A DNA stretch of 42,647 bases, from the NCBI GenBank assembly GCA_001003605.1, contig LCPL01000007.1:1-42647 (forward strand). The letters run 5' to 3'. Position numbers and translations under genes: made by a program. The notes under the pieces were generated by a model. It was not told the DNA's origin. It worked only from the letters and a program-made list of their open reading frames with translations, and made no database searches. Position 1 is the stretch's first letter, and each line of letters starts with the position of its first letter. This DNA comes from Parcubacteria group bacterium GW2011_GWC2_48_17 (GTDB lineage: Bacteria; Patescibacteriota; Minisyncoccia; Phycocordibacterales; UBA10002). This document shows positions 15,758 to 22,589 of the stretch, one piece after another.

Positions 15758-17071
15758 TCACGGTGATATTCTTCTTCGGAACATTCTCGGAAACGGTATG
15801 GCATCCCTCACATGAGGGATGTTCAAAAGCCAGCGAATCAGTCGCTCGACTCCCATGCCGAACGCCGCGTGAGGTACGCAGCCGACCTGATGAACATCGC
15901 GGACGAACTCGTACCGAGGATCCGCATGTCTGTCTTTGTCGCGCATCCGCTCTTCAAGCATGGCAATGTCGTGAATCTTCTCGGCTGTGCCTAGAAGCTC
16001 CCCGTACCCATTGCTTGCAATGAGATCGGCGACGCGCGTGATTCGCGAATCTGTCGGATCGATGACATACGGAAACGGCTCGACCATTCTCGGTATTCCT
16101 GATACCCAAAATGGTTTGCCTATTACTTTCGAAAGCTCCTCTTCTTCTCTCGAACCAAGGCTGTTTCCGAATTCTGTCGGGAAATCGCACTTGGAGAGAA
16201 TCTTGAGTGCTTCTTCGTATGTAATCTGCGTGAATGGGGACCGCAAACCGTCGAGGCATGCGTTGCGCCCGAGTATCGTGGCTGTACGCTCAAGCTCATC
16301 TTGACTATGTTCAATGATGTACTTCATCAGGGACTCAACAAGTCCAATGATGTCGCCAAGGTTCGCCCACGCGACTTCTGCTTTGATGTGCCAGTATTCC
16401 AAGAGGTGCCGTCGACTCCGTGACTCTTCGTTACGGAAACTCGGTCCCATGTTGTACACCCGCTCGAATGCGTGTACTGCAGCTTCAAGATAATACCCCA
16501 CGCATTGCGTGAGAAAAACCTTTTCTCCGTGAATGGTCACGGAAATAGCTGTGCGGTCTTCGTAGAGCGGGACTGGCGTTAAAACGGGCGCGTCAATTGC
16601 GGTAAAATGATTCTCGTGGAACCACTGTCGCGTGTACGACATAACCGTGTCGCGAAGCTTAAGAATTGCCATTAACTTCGGATTTCGCAGATAGAGGTGG
16701 CGGTAGCTCAAAAGTTGATCCGTCAATCTCTCATCGAAAATATCGACATCTCCTCTCGGACTGGGGGAAACTGGTTTTGTCACCCCGCCAACAAGATAGA
16801 TACGTCTAACATTCACTTCTTGTCGCGCGTTTTGAACGCAGATGGTACCATTAATGGCAATCGCCGACTCGACAGGCATTCCTTTCACAAGATTGAACTG
16901 AATTTGTCCGACTTGCTGTTCTTCAATAACTGCCTGGATTGTACCCGTACTGTCGCAGACATCAAGGAAAATGACTTTTCCTTGATGTCGCTTGGCGCGG
17001 ATCCACCCAAGCAACATGACTTCGCACCCGATAGACCGGGTATGAAGGTCACTTACATAGATGTCTTTCAT
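15758..17071 (-). CDS. AsnRS-like class IIb aminoacyl-tRNA synthetase with altered active site
   Basis: The 437-residue product aligns by eye to archaeal AsnRS end to end. An OB-fold (CEVMLLGWIRAKRHQGKVIF) is followed by LLSYRHLYLRNPK, motif 2 (FRNEESRSRRHLLEYWHIKAE), VPHAAFGMGVERL and C-terminal FPRMFRRRISP. Several usually conserved positions differ: QSAQLY is QCVGYY, GSQRE is GTAEK, and RYGxPPH is QVGCVPH. It may still make Asn-tRNA, or it may be a paralog with another amino acid or acceptor. I start at the ATG at 17071, with AGGGAA 6 nt upstream, not the longer form at 17167. It is co-transcribed with the archaeal-type aspS. Confidence 0.75.
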   Translation of the reverse strand: MKDIYVSDLHTRSIGCEVMLLGWIRAKRHQGKVIFLDVCDSTGTIQAVIEEQQVGQIQFNLVKGMPVESAIAINGTICVQNARQEVNVRRIYLVGGVTKPVSPSPRGDVDIFDERLTDQLLSYRHLYLRNPKLMAILKLRDTVMSYTRQWFHENHFTAIDAPVLTPVPLYEDRTAISVTIHGEKVFLTQCVGYYLEAAVHAFERVYNMGPSFRNEESRSRRHLLEYWHIKAEVAWANLGDIIGLVESLMKYIIEHSQDELERTATILGRNACLDGLRSPFTQITYEEALKILSKCDFPTEFGNSLGSREEEELSKVIGKPFWVSGIPRMVEPFPYVIDPTDSRITRVADLIASNGYGELLGTAEKIHDIAMLEERMRDKDRHADPRYEFVRDVHQVGCVPHAAFGMGVERLIRWLLNIPHVRDAIPFPRMFRRRISP

Positions 17072-17206
17072 AACTGATTTCCCTTTCATGTGTTTGTTTG
17101 AGTGTCTCGAAGCGTCAAATACAATGAGAATAAGGGCTTTTTTGACAATGAAGCATTCCATTAACACAGTAGGTTCTTTTTATATTTTTGTCAATCTTGT
17201 GTAAAA

Positions 17207-17422
17207 GACACGGGCGTTGGCATTAAGCCGGAAACACTCCAGAAACTTTTCCAAAAGTTCAGCCGCGCCGAGGATGCGAGCAAGGCCAATGTTTTGGGGA
17301 CCGGCCTCGGTCTTTATGTCGCAAAGAAACTCATTGAAGCGCAAAATGGGAGAATCTCCGCGGAGTCGGAAGGGGAAGGGAAGGGTTCTGCGTTTACTGT
17401 TGAGCTTCCAGTCAAACAGTAA
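17207..17422 (+). pseudogene. Second copy of the histidine-kinase 3' end (fragment)
   Basis: The frame reads DTGVGIKPETLQKLFQKFSR to the TAA at 17420-17422, which is the last 71 codons of a kinase closely related to the intact one at 11755. DNA identity is very high: 17315-17386 equals 13300-13371 exactly (72 nt) and 17258-17292 equals 13243-13277 exactly. There is no start or upstream kinase sequence; the 5' side is the promoter side of the minus-strand AsnRS-like operon. Confidence 0.85.
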
Positions 17423-17441
17423 AGAATTTCTAATTCCCCCG

Positions 17442-17469
17442 CCTGCGCCGAAGGGCTTCGGCGGGCAGG
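17442..17469 (+). repeat. GC-rich hairpin in the non-coding stretch 17423-17628
   Basis: CCTGC-CCGAAG pairs with CTTCGG-GCAGG over a 2-nt loop, with a small bulge. No T-run follows. The rest of 17423-17628 holds only the -10 box of the CYTH gene. Confidence 0.6.
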
Positions 17470-17628
17470 TAATTTACACCGATAGCAGAACCCCCCCAGT
17501 ACCAGAGCCAAGCTCGGTACGGGACACGACGCAGACTTTGTTCACTACGTGGCATGCCTAATTTCTAACAGATGCGGAAAAATCTCGCGGGTGCGTTTTT
17601 CGCGGGACTTCAAGCGGCAGTGTCATGC

Positions 17629-17634
17629 TACAAT
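17629..17634 (+). promoter_or_regulatory. Extended -10 box (TGCTACAAT) for the CYTH gene, leaderless layout
   Basis: TG-C-TACAAT with the -10 hexamer at 17629-17634, then 6 nt, then ATG at 17641. No strong -35. Confidence 0.6.
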
Positions 17635-17640
17635 GCGCGC

Positions 17641-18234
17641 ATGATAGAAGTTGAAAAGAATTTTGACCTTCGTGCGGGGGACAAGGAACGACTTATCGCG
17701 GGTGTCGCTCTTGTACAAAAGAAAACATTTACCGATGTTTATTATGATACTCCCGATTACTCGCTGACAAGCAAGGACTTTTGGCTTCGCATGCGCGATG
17801 GGCGGTTTGAACTCAAGGTTCCTCTTAATAGAGGGAGTATCGGCAAGCGTATGACCGACCAGTACCGCGAGCTTGAGACCGATGCGGAAATAGCGAATGA
17901 ACTGGGGATTGCCGTGCGCGGTGATCTGGGAAAAACACTGAGCACCCTCGGTTACAAACCGTTCGCGCGAATCGTCACCACCCGGGAGAGTTACCAAAAA
18001 GGAGATTTTCACTTGGACTTTGACGAGGTAGATTTCGGTTTCAGCGCGTTTGAAGTGGAACTTATGGTAAAAAGAGCGGAGGACATTTCTGCTGCTGAAA
18101 AACGGATTATGGATCTTGCCCGCGAGCATCATCTTACCGTGACCGAGGGGGCAACCTACGGCAAGGTAATTGAGTACATTAAGCGCAACAACCCCAGGCA
18201 CTATGCTTTTTTGGCTCGCAAAGGGGTGGTGTAG
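17641..18234 (+). CDS. CYTH-domain triphosphatase, thiamine-triphosphatase-like
   Basis: CYTH proteins form an eight-strand tunnel that binds triphosphates with divalent metal. The 197-residue product starts MIEVEKNFDL, matching the ThTPase-type IEVERKF start. It then has FTDVYYDTPDYSLTSKDFWL, LRMRDGRFELKVP, a central basic stretch, DEVDFGFSAFEVELM and a C-terminal KVIEYIKRNNP. The acidic and basic pairs lining the tunnel are all present. The human thiamine triphosphatase is the closest pattern I recall; tripolyphosphatase activity is equally possible. It lies between two remnants of the kinase 3' end. Confidence 0.85.
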   Translation: MIEVEKNFDLRAGDKERLIAGVALVQKKTFTDVYYDTPDYSLTSKDFWLRMRDGRFELKVPLNRGSIGKRMTDQYRELETDAEIANELGIAVRGDLGKTLSTLGYKPFARIVTTRESYQKGDFHLDFDEVDFGFSAFEVELMVKRAEDISAAEKRIMDLAREHHLTVTEGATYGKVIEYIKRNNPRHYAFLARKGVV

Positions 18235-18306
18235 CGGATTTCCACATGAGATAAACTCTGCTACAGAAGTTTCTTTAACTGTGCGAGTGATTTTTTATTC
18301 GGCCGG

Positions 18307-18381
18307 GCAGAATCGGAAGGGGAAGGAAAGGGCTCGATGTTTACGTTTACTGTTGAATTGCCACTAAGGGCGGAATTTTGA
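18307..18381 (+). pseudogene. Third stub of the histidine-kinase 3' end
   Basis: The frame reads AESEGEGKGSMFTFTVELPL to TGA at 18379-18381. This is the closing G-rich strand region of the same kinase family, more diverged than the second copy. Its last codons contain TTGCCA, which forms the -35 of the promoter for the next gene. Confidence 0.7.
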
Positions 18382-18387
18382 TATACT
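18358..18387 (+). promoter_or_regulatory. Promoter for the 18395 gene, leaderless layout, inside the kinase stub
   Basis: TTGCCA (18358-18363), an 18-nt spacer, then TG-A-TATACT (18382-18387), then 7 nt to the ATG at 18395. Confidence 0.7.
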
Positions 18388-18394
18388 TGTTTGT

Positions 18395-18673
18395 ATGAAG
18401 GCGAAGGGAACAAAAAAAGTAACCACCGATGACCTTGCACGAATGGTGCAAAACGGTTTTTCTGACTTGAAAGGTAACATGGTGTCTAAAAAAGAATTCT
18501 CGGAATTCCAGGGGGTGGTATTGGATCAATTTCGGTTGCTCAATGCTGAAGTTAAGGATATCAAGACCACACTTGGCCCAACTGTCGTTATTGTGGCGCA
18601 ACAAGAAAGGAGAATACAAACTCTTGAATCGCGATTGGATCATGTTGAGAAGAAAGTTGGCATTGTCCACTAA
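18395..18673 (+). CDS. Small coiled-coil protein, 92 aa
   Basis: The product begins MKAKGTKKVTTDDLARMVQN and is soluble and helical. Heptad-like repeats run through DQFRLLNAEVKDIKTTL and ERRIQTLESRLDHVEKKVG. A lysine-rich N-terminus (KGTKKVT) precedes the coil. Short proteins of this layout (DDLA-MVQNGF, then a coil) occur in CPR genomes as far as I recall, without known function. It has its own promoter with a leaderless layout. Confidence 0.72.
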   Translation: MKAKGTKKVTTDDLARMVQNGFSDLKGNMVSKKEFSEFQGVVLDQFRLLNAEVKDIKTTLGPTVVIVAQQERRIQTLESRLDHVEKKVGIVH

Positions 18674-18688
18674 GCTGATAGACACATC

Positions 18689-18988
18689 ATGAATTGGAAA
18701 AACTGGCCGTATTGGCTCCGTGGAGGGGTGATTGGGGGAGGTGTTACACTTGTTTTCATTGCGTTATTTTATACGTGTGTATGGACAACAACGCCTGGTG
18801 GTTTTATTTGCCTTCCACTTCTTTTTGTAAGCCCCATTCTTCCTTTCGCGATTTTGTTTGATGAGTTAAATCCAACCCTCCAGTATCAGTTACCTTTCAT
18901 CTTGGTTCCAATAGTTAGTATTGTAAGTTGGTTTATCGCTAGTTCCTTTATCGGTTTTTTGGTTGGCCACATCAAATCTAAAAAATAA
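18689..18988 (+). CDS. Small membrane protein, three TM helices (paralog 1)
   Basis: The 99-residue product starts MNWKNWPYWLRGGVIGGG and ends SSFIGFLVGHIKSKK. TM helices lie at about residues 12-32, 40-57 and 70-93. It is clearly homologous to the gene at 19426 (shared WPYWLRGG, central LP-F region, GxLxGxIKSKK tail). A minus-strand terminator follows the stop at once. The two copies each face the 3' end of a minus-strand secreted protein, so the whole block appears duplicated. Function unknown. Confidence 0.72.
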   Translation: MNWKNWPYWLRGGVIGGGVTLVFIALFYTCVWTTTPGGFICLPLLFVSPILPFAILFDELNPTLQYQLPFILVPIVSIVSWFIASSFIGFLVGHIKSKK

Positions 18989-19013
18989 AGGAGCCCACCC
19001 GGAAGGTGAGCCC
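18986..19013 (-). terminator. Rho-independent terminator, minus strand
   Basis: On the minus strand GGGCTCACC pairs with GGTGGGCTC over a short loop (two wobble pairs), followed by CTTTATTTTTT. It serves the truncated minus-strand copy at 19035-19403. Confidence 0.75.
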
Positions 19014-19034
19014 TGTGAAGAACAGAGTGAAGAA

Positions 19035-19403
19035 CTATGGCACCACCGCTCGATAAAATCTTGCGGGTGCGTTTGTTGAAACTGAATCCACGAAACGGAC
19101 CAGGCCGTTTGTGTTCACGAGAATCGCCACTGTTGACCAACTGACTAAGTTTGTTGAAGATTCAACCCTATAGTTGAAGCCCGACGGCCCTGCAAGTTGT
19201 AGCAACAGCAAACCGTTCAAACTGGCACCGGTGAATGAGAGCGCGAACTGTTCTCGAACTTCCGCAAACACGAGCGCGACATTCGCAACCGTTACGCTGG
19301 ACTGAATAGCAGAGAACGCATCCAGTCGGAATCCAAGCATTCGTGTACCGCTGGTTGCCGTTTCCGGAAGAGGAAATGAAAGCTGTGCATAATACATGCA
19401 CAA
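19035..19403 (-). pseudogene. C-terminal fragment of a secreted protein (duplicate of the 19799 gene end)
   Basis: The frame carries GPSGFNYRVESSTNLVSWST and AILVNTNGLVRF, ending ARFYRAVVP, nearly the same as the last 60 residues of the large minus-strand protein ending at 19799. Upstream it has a shared beta-rich part (GFRLDAFSAIQSSVTVANVAL). There is no signal peptide or catalytic part. The 5' end abuts the promoter of the 19426 gene. It is a leftover of a segmental duplication. The motif style is typical of Verrucomicrobia secreted proteins. Confidence 0.75.
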
Positions 19404-19410
19404 TGAGTGC

Positions 19411-19416
19411 TACAAT
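19411..19416 (+). promoter_or_regulatory. Extended -10 box (TGCTACAAT) for the 19426 gene
   Basis: TG-C-TACAAT ends 9 nt before the ATG at 19426. The start was chosen by homology with the paralog (MNWKNWPYW against MKFWKHWPYW), so the leader is a few nt at most. Confidence 0.55.
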
Positions 19417-19425
19417 ATGGTTAAT

Positions 19426-19737
19426 ATGAAATTTTGGAAACATTGGCCGTACTGGTTGAGGGGTGGAATTATAACGGTGGGGATTACCATTGTAGATATT
19501 TTGTTAATGTATTCTTGTGATTTGTTTACTTCTGGTTATAGCAGTCTTGGTTGTGGTTTAGTATTCGCCGTGTTTGGTCCTATATTTCCGCTTTTCTTGT
19601 TTAGTGAATCTTTCGGACCCTTTCCAATATCTACAGAGGTTTTTATGATGATAGGAGTGATAGTTTGGTTCATCATCGGCTCACTCGTCGGTTTATTAAT
19701 TGGTTACATAAAATCTAAAAAGAAAAACGTTCAATAA
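19426..19737 (+). CDS. Small membrane protein, three TM helices (paralog 2)
   Basis: The 103-residue product starts MKFWKHWPYWLRGGIITVG and ends GSLVGLLIGYIKSKKKNVQ. It shares the WPYWLRGG start, three TM helices and IKSKK tail with the 18689 gene, but the middle has diverged. Two cysteines are present (MYSCDLF and LGCGLVF). Its stop is next to a terminator used by the convergent HAF/lipase gene. Function unknown; tandem paralogs facing duplicated surface-protein ends suggest the pair was copied as a block. Confidence 0.72.
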   Translation: MKFWKHWPYWLRGGIITVGITIVDILLMYSCDLFTSGYSSLGCGLVFAVFGPIFPLFLFSESFGPFPISTEVFMMIGVIVWFIIGSLVGLLIGYIKSKKKNVQ

Positions 19738-19762
19738 AAAGAGCTCCCCCGAAGGCGAGCTC
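19735..19762 (-). terminator. Rho-independent terminator of the HAF/lipase gene
   Basis: On the minus strand GAGCTCGCC pairs with GGGGAGCTC over a TTC loop (one bulged or mismatched position), followed by TTTTTATT. Confidence 0.85.
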
Positions 19763-19798
19763 TGTGTGAAAGAACTAATCTAGCCGCGCATGCGGTTG

Positions 19799-21649
19799 TC
19801 ACGGTGCAACCGTGCGATAAAATCGGCGATTTGTGTTTGTTGGACTGGGGTCAGAAAAATTGACGATGCCGTTTGTGTTGACCAGTATCGCAATCGTTAC
19901 CCAGTCCACCAAATTTGTTGAAGACTCAACCCTGTAATTGTAACCGGATGGTCCGGTTAAACCAAAGACAGGGGAACTGTTTGTGCCGGCTCCGATTACA
20001 GTCAGCGAGAAAGGTTCCTTGAGGCCTATGAAGCCCAAAGAAACATTCGTAATCGCTATGCTCGAAACCGTGTTTGCGAAGGAATCCAAGCGGAATCCAA
20101 GCGTGAACGAGCCGTTTGTTACAGATGAACCGAGACCGTAGGTGTAATGTTTAAGCCCTGGGGTAACCACACGCTCGTCAATGGAGCCGATTTGATTTGT
20201 TTCCCAATATGTTGTCAGCAACCCTTCTGCCTTAACGCTCAAGAATTGCGCGTCAAAGGAAAGGAAGTTGACAGCATTGGTGACAATGATTGACGCCGCG
20301 AGCCAGGCGTATGAAGAGTCTGATGAAACCTTCTTGCTCACGGATTGAAGCGACTGCTGTCGCAGTCTATTGCCGGAAGTGATAATGAGTCCGCTTCCGT
20401 TGTTTTTTATGTTGCCGGCGGTACTCGTTACGGTTTGGACTTGAGTGAAGTCCACCTTCGGTCCCGAGTATGTTGGCACCGAACTTTCTCCAGGCGCGGC
20501 ACAGTCCGAATCCGACCGACCCAAGACTTTGATGTACGAGGATTTTACCTCTACAGGATAAATCTTGGTCACCAAATCCCAGCCGCCGCCCTCTTTGGAT
20601 AACGGGAAACCGAATCCTTCAGACCCTATGACCGTTTCCGGCGGGATGGTTTTTAGGTAGAAATCATGCGGCCATTCGTGAGTCGTGACCGTGTATTGAC
20701 ACGGCATATTGCCGGTAATGCCATTACCCGAGCGATAGACACTGATTGTTCTTTTGTTCGGCTCAATCCATGTGATTTCCACGCCGTACGCGTAGTCAAG
20801 GTGTCCTTCGGTGCGCGAGAACAAACTATCAAACGTGTCCGGGTCACGGGCGAAGTAACTGTCAGACCAGTCAGAGGCTAAACCGTATTTGCTTCTGCCG
20901 TTGTAGGTGAATCCGACATACGCATCCAGGAAGGTGGTATGAATCGTGGTTGATATGTCATTCTCTTTGACGAGTAGTGAGGCGGTTTGGATTACCGCCG
21001 CCCCGGCGCTGTGTGCAATGAAATGCACATGCTTCCATCCTTGATTTTTAAGGTAATTACCCAAGCTACCACCTTCTTTGTCAGAATTATCTAGAAGGGT
21101 ACCCCGTAGCATATCTATCCAGTTCATCCACGCTTTCTCTTTCCACTTGTACGGTTCAACCTGCCAGTTGTTCAGTCCTCGACTCGCCAGATTTTGACGA
21201 ATGGCTTTCACCATGTCATCAACCCACACAGGGTCAGGAGGAGCGATTTGATTATTCTCCTTGGGTATCCACCCATGCGTTATCACGATAAGGCTATCCT
21301 TGCCGTTTTCGCGCTTGGGAGGTTCTCCGTATGTTGGCTGCACTGGCTGCGTTCCAATCCCCGGTGGAGCATCCGGAGCCGGTAGTAAACTAAGCAAGAA
21401 TCCATGTTCCTGGCCGGACGGGTTTCTTCCAGTACCGACTATTTGTCCCGCATTGTTGATCGCAACCGCCTTATTTAGGCGCCATTTCGAAGTCGGGTCA
21501 ATTAAGTCATTTAAATCGCGCATGACGCCGTCCAAGTAGAGAAAGGCATGAATCTCTCCAGCAACCTTTGACTCGCCAACTACCTGGCCGTGGTCGTTGA
21601 CTCCATACGCCCAACTTGAGGTTCCTCCAAGCGTTCCAATGTCCTGCAT
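19799..21649 (-). CDS. C-terminal part of a frameshifted secreted protein: HAF repeats, lipase-like domain, C-terminal beta domain
   Basis: The part downstream of the frameshift begins MQDIGTLGGTSSWAYGVNDH and holds the last two HAF repeats (ending IVGTGRNPSGQEHGFLL). An alpha/beta-hydrolase-like domain follows, with oxyanion strand SLIVITHGW, nucleophile elbow IAHSAGAAV (Ser in AHSAG) and FLDAYVG with a likely acid. The C-terminal domain ends YRVESSTNLVDWVTIAILVN and RFYRTVAP, a pattern I associate with Verrucomicrobia secreted proteins. If translated alone from the in-frame ATG at 21649 it would lack a signal peptide. Most likely role: secreted esterase or lipase on a propeller scaffold; activity is inferred. 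Confidence 0.75.
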   Translation of the reverse strand: MQDIGTLGGTSSWAYGVNDHGQVVGESKVAGEIHAFLYLDGVMRDLNDLIDPTSKWRLNKAVAINNAGQIVGTGRNPSGQEHGFLLSLLPAPDAPPGIGTQPVQPTYGEPPKRENGKDSLIVITHGWIPKENNQIAPPDPVWVDDMVKAIRQNLASRGLNNWQVEPYKWKEKAWMNWIDMLRGTLLDNSDKEGGSLGNYLKNQGWKHVHFIAHSAGAAVIQTASLLVKENDISTTIHTTFLDAYVGFTYNGRSKYGLASDWSDSYFARDPDTFDSLFSRTEGHLDYAYGVEITWIEPNKRTISVYRSGNGITGNMPCQYTVTTHEWPHDFYLKTIPPETVIGSEGFGFPLSKEGGGWDLVTKIYPVEVKSSYIKVLGRSDSDCAAPGESSVPTYSGPKVDFTQVQTVTSTAGNIKNNGSGLIITSGNRLRQQSLQSVSKKVSSDSSYAWLAASIIVTNAVNFLSFDAQFLSVKAEGLLTTYWETNQIGSIDERVVTPGLKHYTYGLGSSVTNGSFTLGFRLDSFANTVSSIAITNVSLGFIGLKEPFSLTVIGAGTNSSPVFGLTGPSGYNYRVESSTNLVDWVTIAILVNTNGIVNFSDPSPTNTNRRFYRTVAP

Positions 21650-22452
21650 AGCGCCGTCTGAATAGAGGAAAGCATGGGTATCCCAAAGCCTCCGGTGGTT
21701 GACTCGCCGACCACGTAACCGCCATCACTGATTCCATTTGCCTTGCTAGTGTTGCTTCCTAATGTGCCCAGGTCTTGCATAGTACCTTCTGAATACAGAA
21801 ACGCATGGTCTCTACCAAAGCCGAAGGTTGCTGATGCACCAACCACCTGACCTACATTATTGATTCCAAATGCTTCGCTATTGTTACCTCCTGCCAGTCT
21901 ACCCAGACTTCGCATGACGCCGCTAGAGTAGAGAAACGCACGATTGGAGCCCAGCGCATCACCGATTCTTGACCAACCGATTACTTGTCCGGCATTGTTA
22001 ACGTCAAAGGCAATACTATACTTTCCTCCCAAAGTCCCCAAGTCCTCCATGGTGCCGTCGGAGTACCGAAAGGCATGGTACAAGCTGTAATCGTTATTCC
22101 ATATTACCCCAACAATCTCGCCGTGATCGTTGATTCCCAATGCTTCACTGTGCTCCGCGTTGAGCGTCCCAAGATCCTGCAGAGAACCATGTGAGTATAG
22201 GAATGCATGATAGCTACCGGAATCGCCGTTTAGTGATACACCAACCACCTGACCGCGCTCATTGATGTCGCGCGCGTGGCTTTCCGTGCCCCCCAATGTG
22301 CCGAGATCAATCACGATGTATTTAGGAGCTTGCGCCAATTTGGAATTTTGGCGTACCTCACTCGCAGCAAAGACTTGAGTATCAGCACCCGTCAATTCAT
22401 TGTGAATTGTTGTCAACAGTCCGCCGATCAGCAGGGTTAAGTTTGCGTTCAT
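21580..22452 (-). CDS. N-terminal part of the frameshifted HAF-repeat secreted protein
   Basis: Starting at the ATG at 22452, it has a hydrophobic N-terminus (MNANLTLLIGGLLTTI) that may be a signal peptide, then about five HAF-type repeats of 40-45 residues (DLGTLGG, INxxGQVVG, HAFLYSxG, M). Together with the next part, seven repeats suggest a seven-bladed propeller. The frame is lost near 21685: after GGFG the sequence GGGATACCCATG needs one more G to read GDTHAFLYSDG. The bases after that only give a nonsense tail in this frame. So 19799-22452 was one gene with a one-base deletion in a G run, or the base was missed in assembly. Confidence 0.75.
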   Translation of the reverse strand: MNANLTLLIGGLLTTIHNELTGADTQVFAASEVRQNSKLAQAPKYIVIDLGTLGGTESHARDINERGQVVGVSLNGDSGSYHAFLYSHGSLQDLGTLNAEHSEALGINDHGEIVGVIWNNDYSLYHAFRYSDGTMEDLGTLGGKYSIAFDVNNAGQVIGWSRIGDALGSNRAFLYSSGVMRSLGRLAGGNNSEAFGINNVGQVVGASATFGFGRDHAFLYSEGTMQDLGTLGSNTSKANGISDGGYVVGESTTGGFGIPMLSSIQTALCRTLERLEEPQVGRMESTTTAR

Positions 22453-22576
22453 GGTATTTTCAGTTTTCAACTTTTTCGCGCCAGCTCACACGAGAGGCGC
22501 TTCTTTTGAGATACTACTACGGAAAAGCGTCTGCTACTACCCACGGATACATCTCGCCAAAGCACCTAAATACTGG

Positions 22577-22582
22577 TAGTAT
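22577..22582 (+). promoter_or_regulatory. -10 box (TGGTAGTAT) for trpS, leaderless layout
   Basis: TG-G-TAGTAT followed by 7 nt and the ATG at 22590; weak TCGCCA at the -35 position (17-nt spacer). It supports the 22590 start over the longer open frame from 22407. Confidence 0.55.
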
Positions 22583-22589
22583 TTTCAGT

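Noticed and set aside
21580-21700. Programmed frameshifting in the HAF gene
   Set aside because: No slippery heptamer or downstream stem was recognised; a missing G in a short run is simpler.
22407-22589. Extended N-terminus for TrpRS from the open frame at 22407
   Set aside because: The residues are non-conserved and overlap the HAF gene start region, and the -10 box sits inside this extension.
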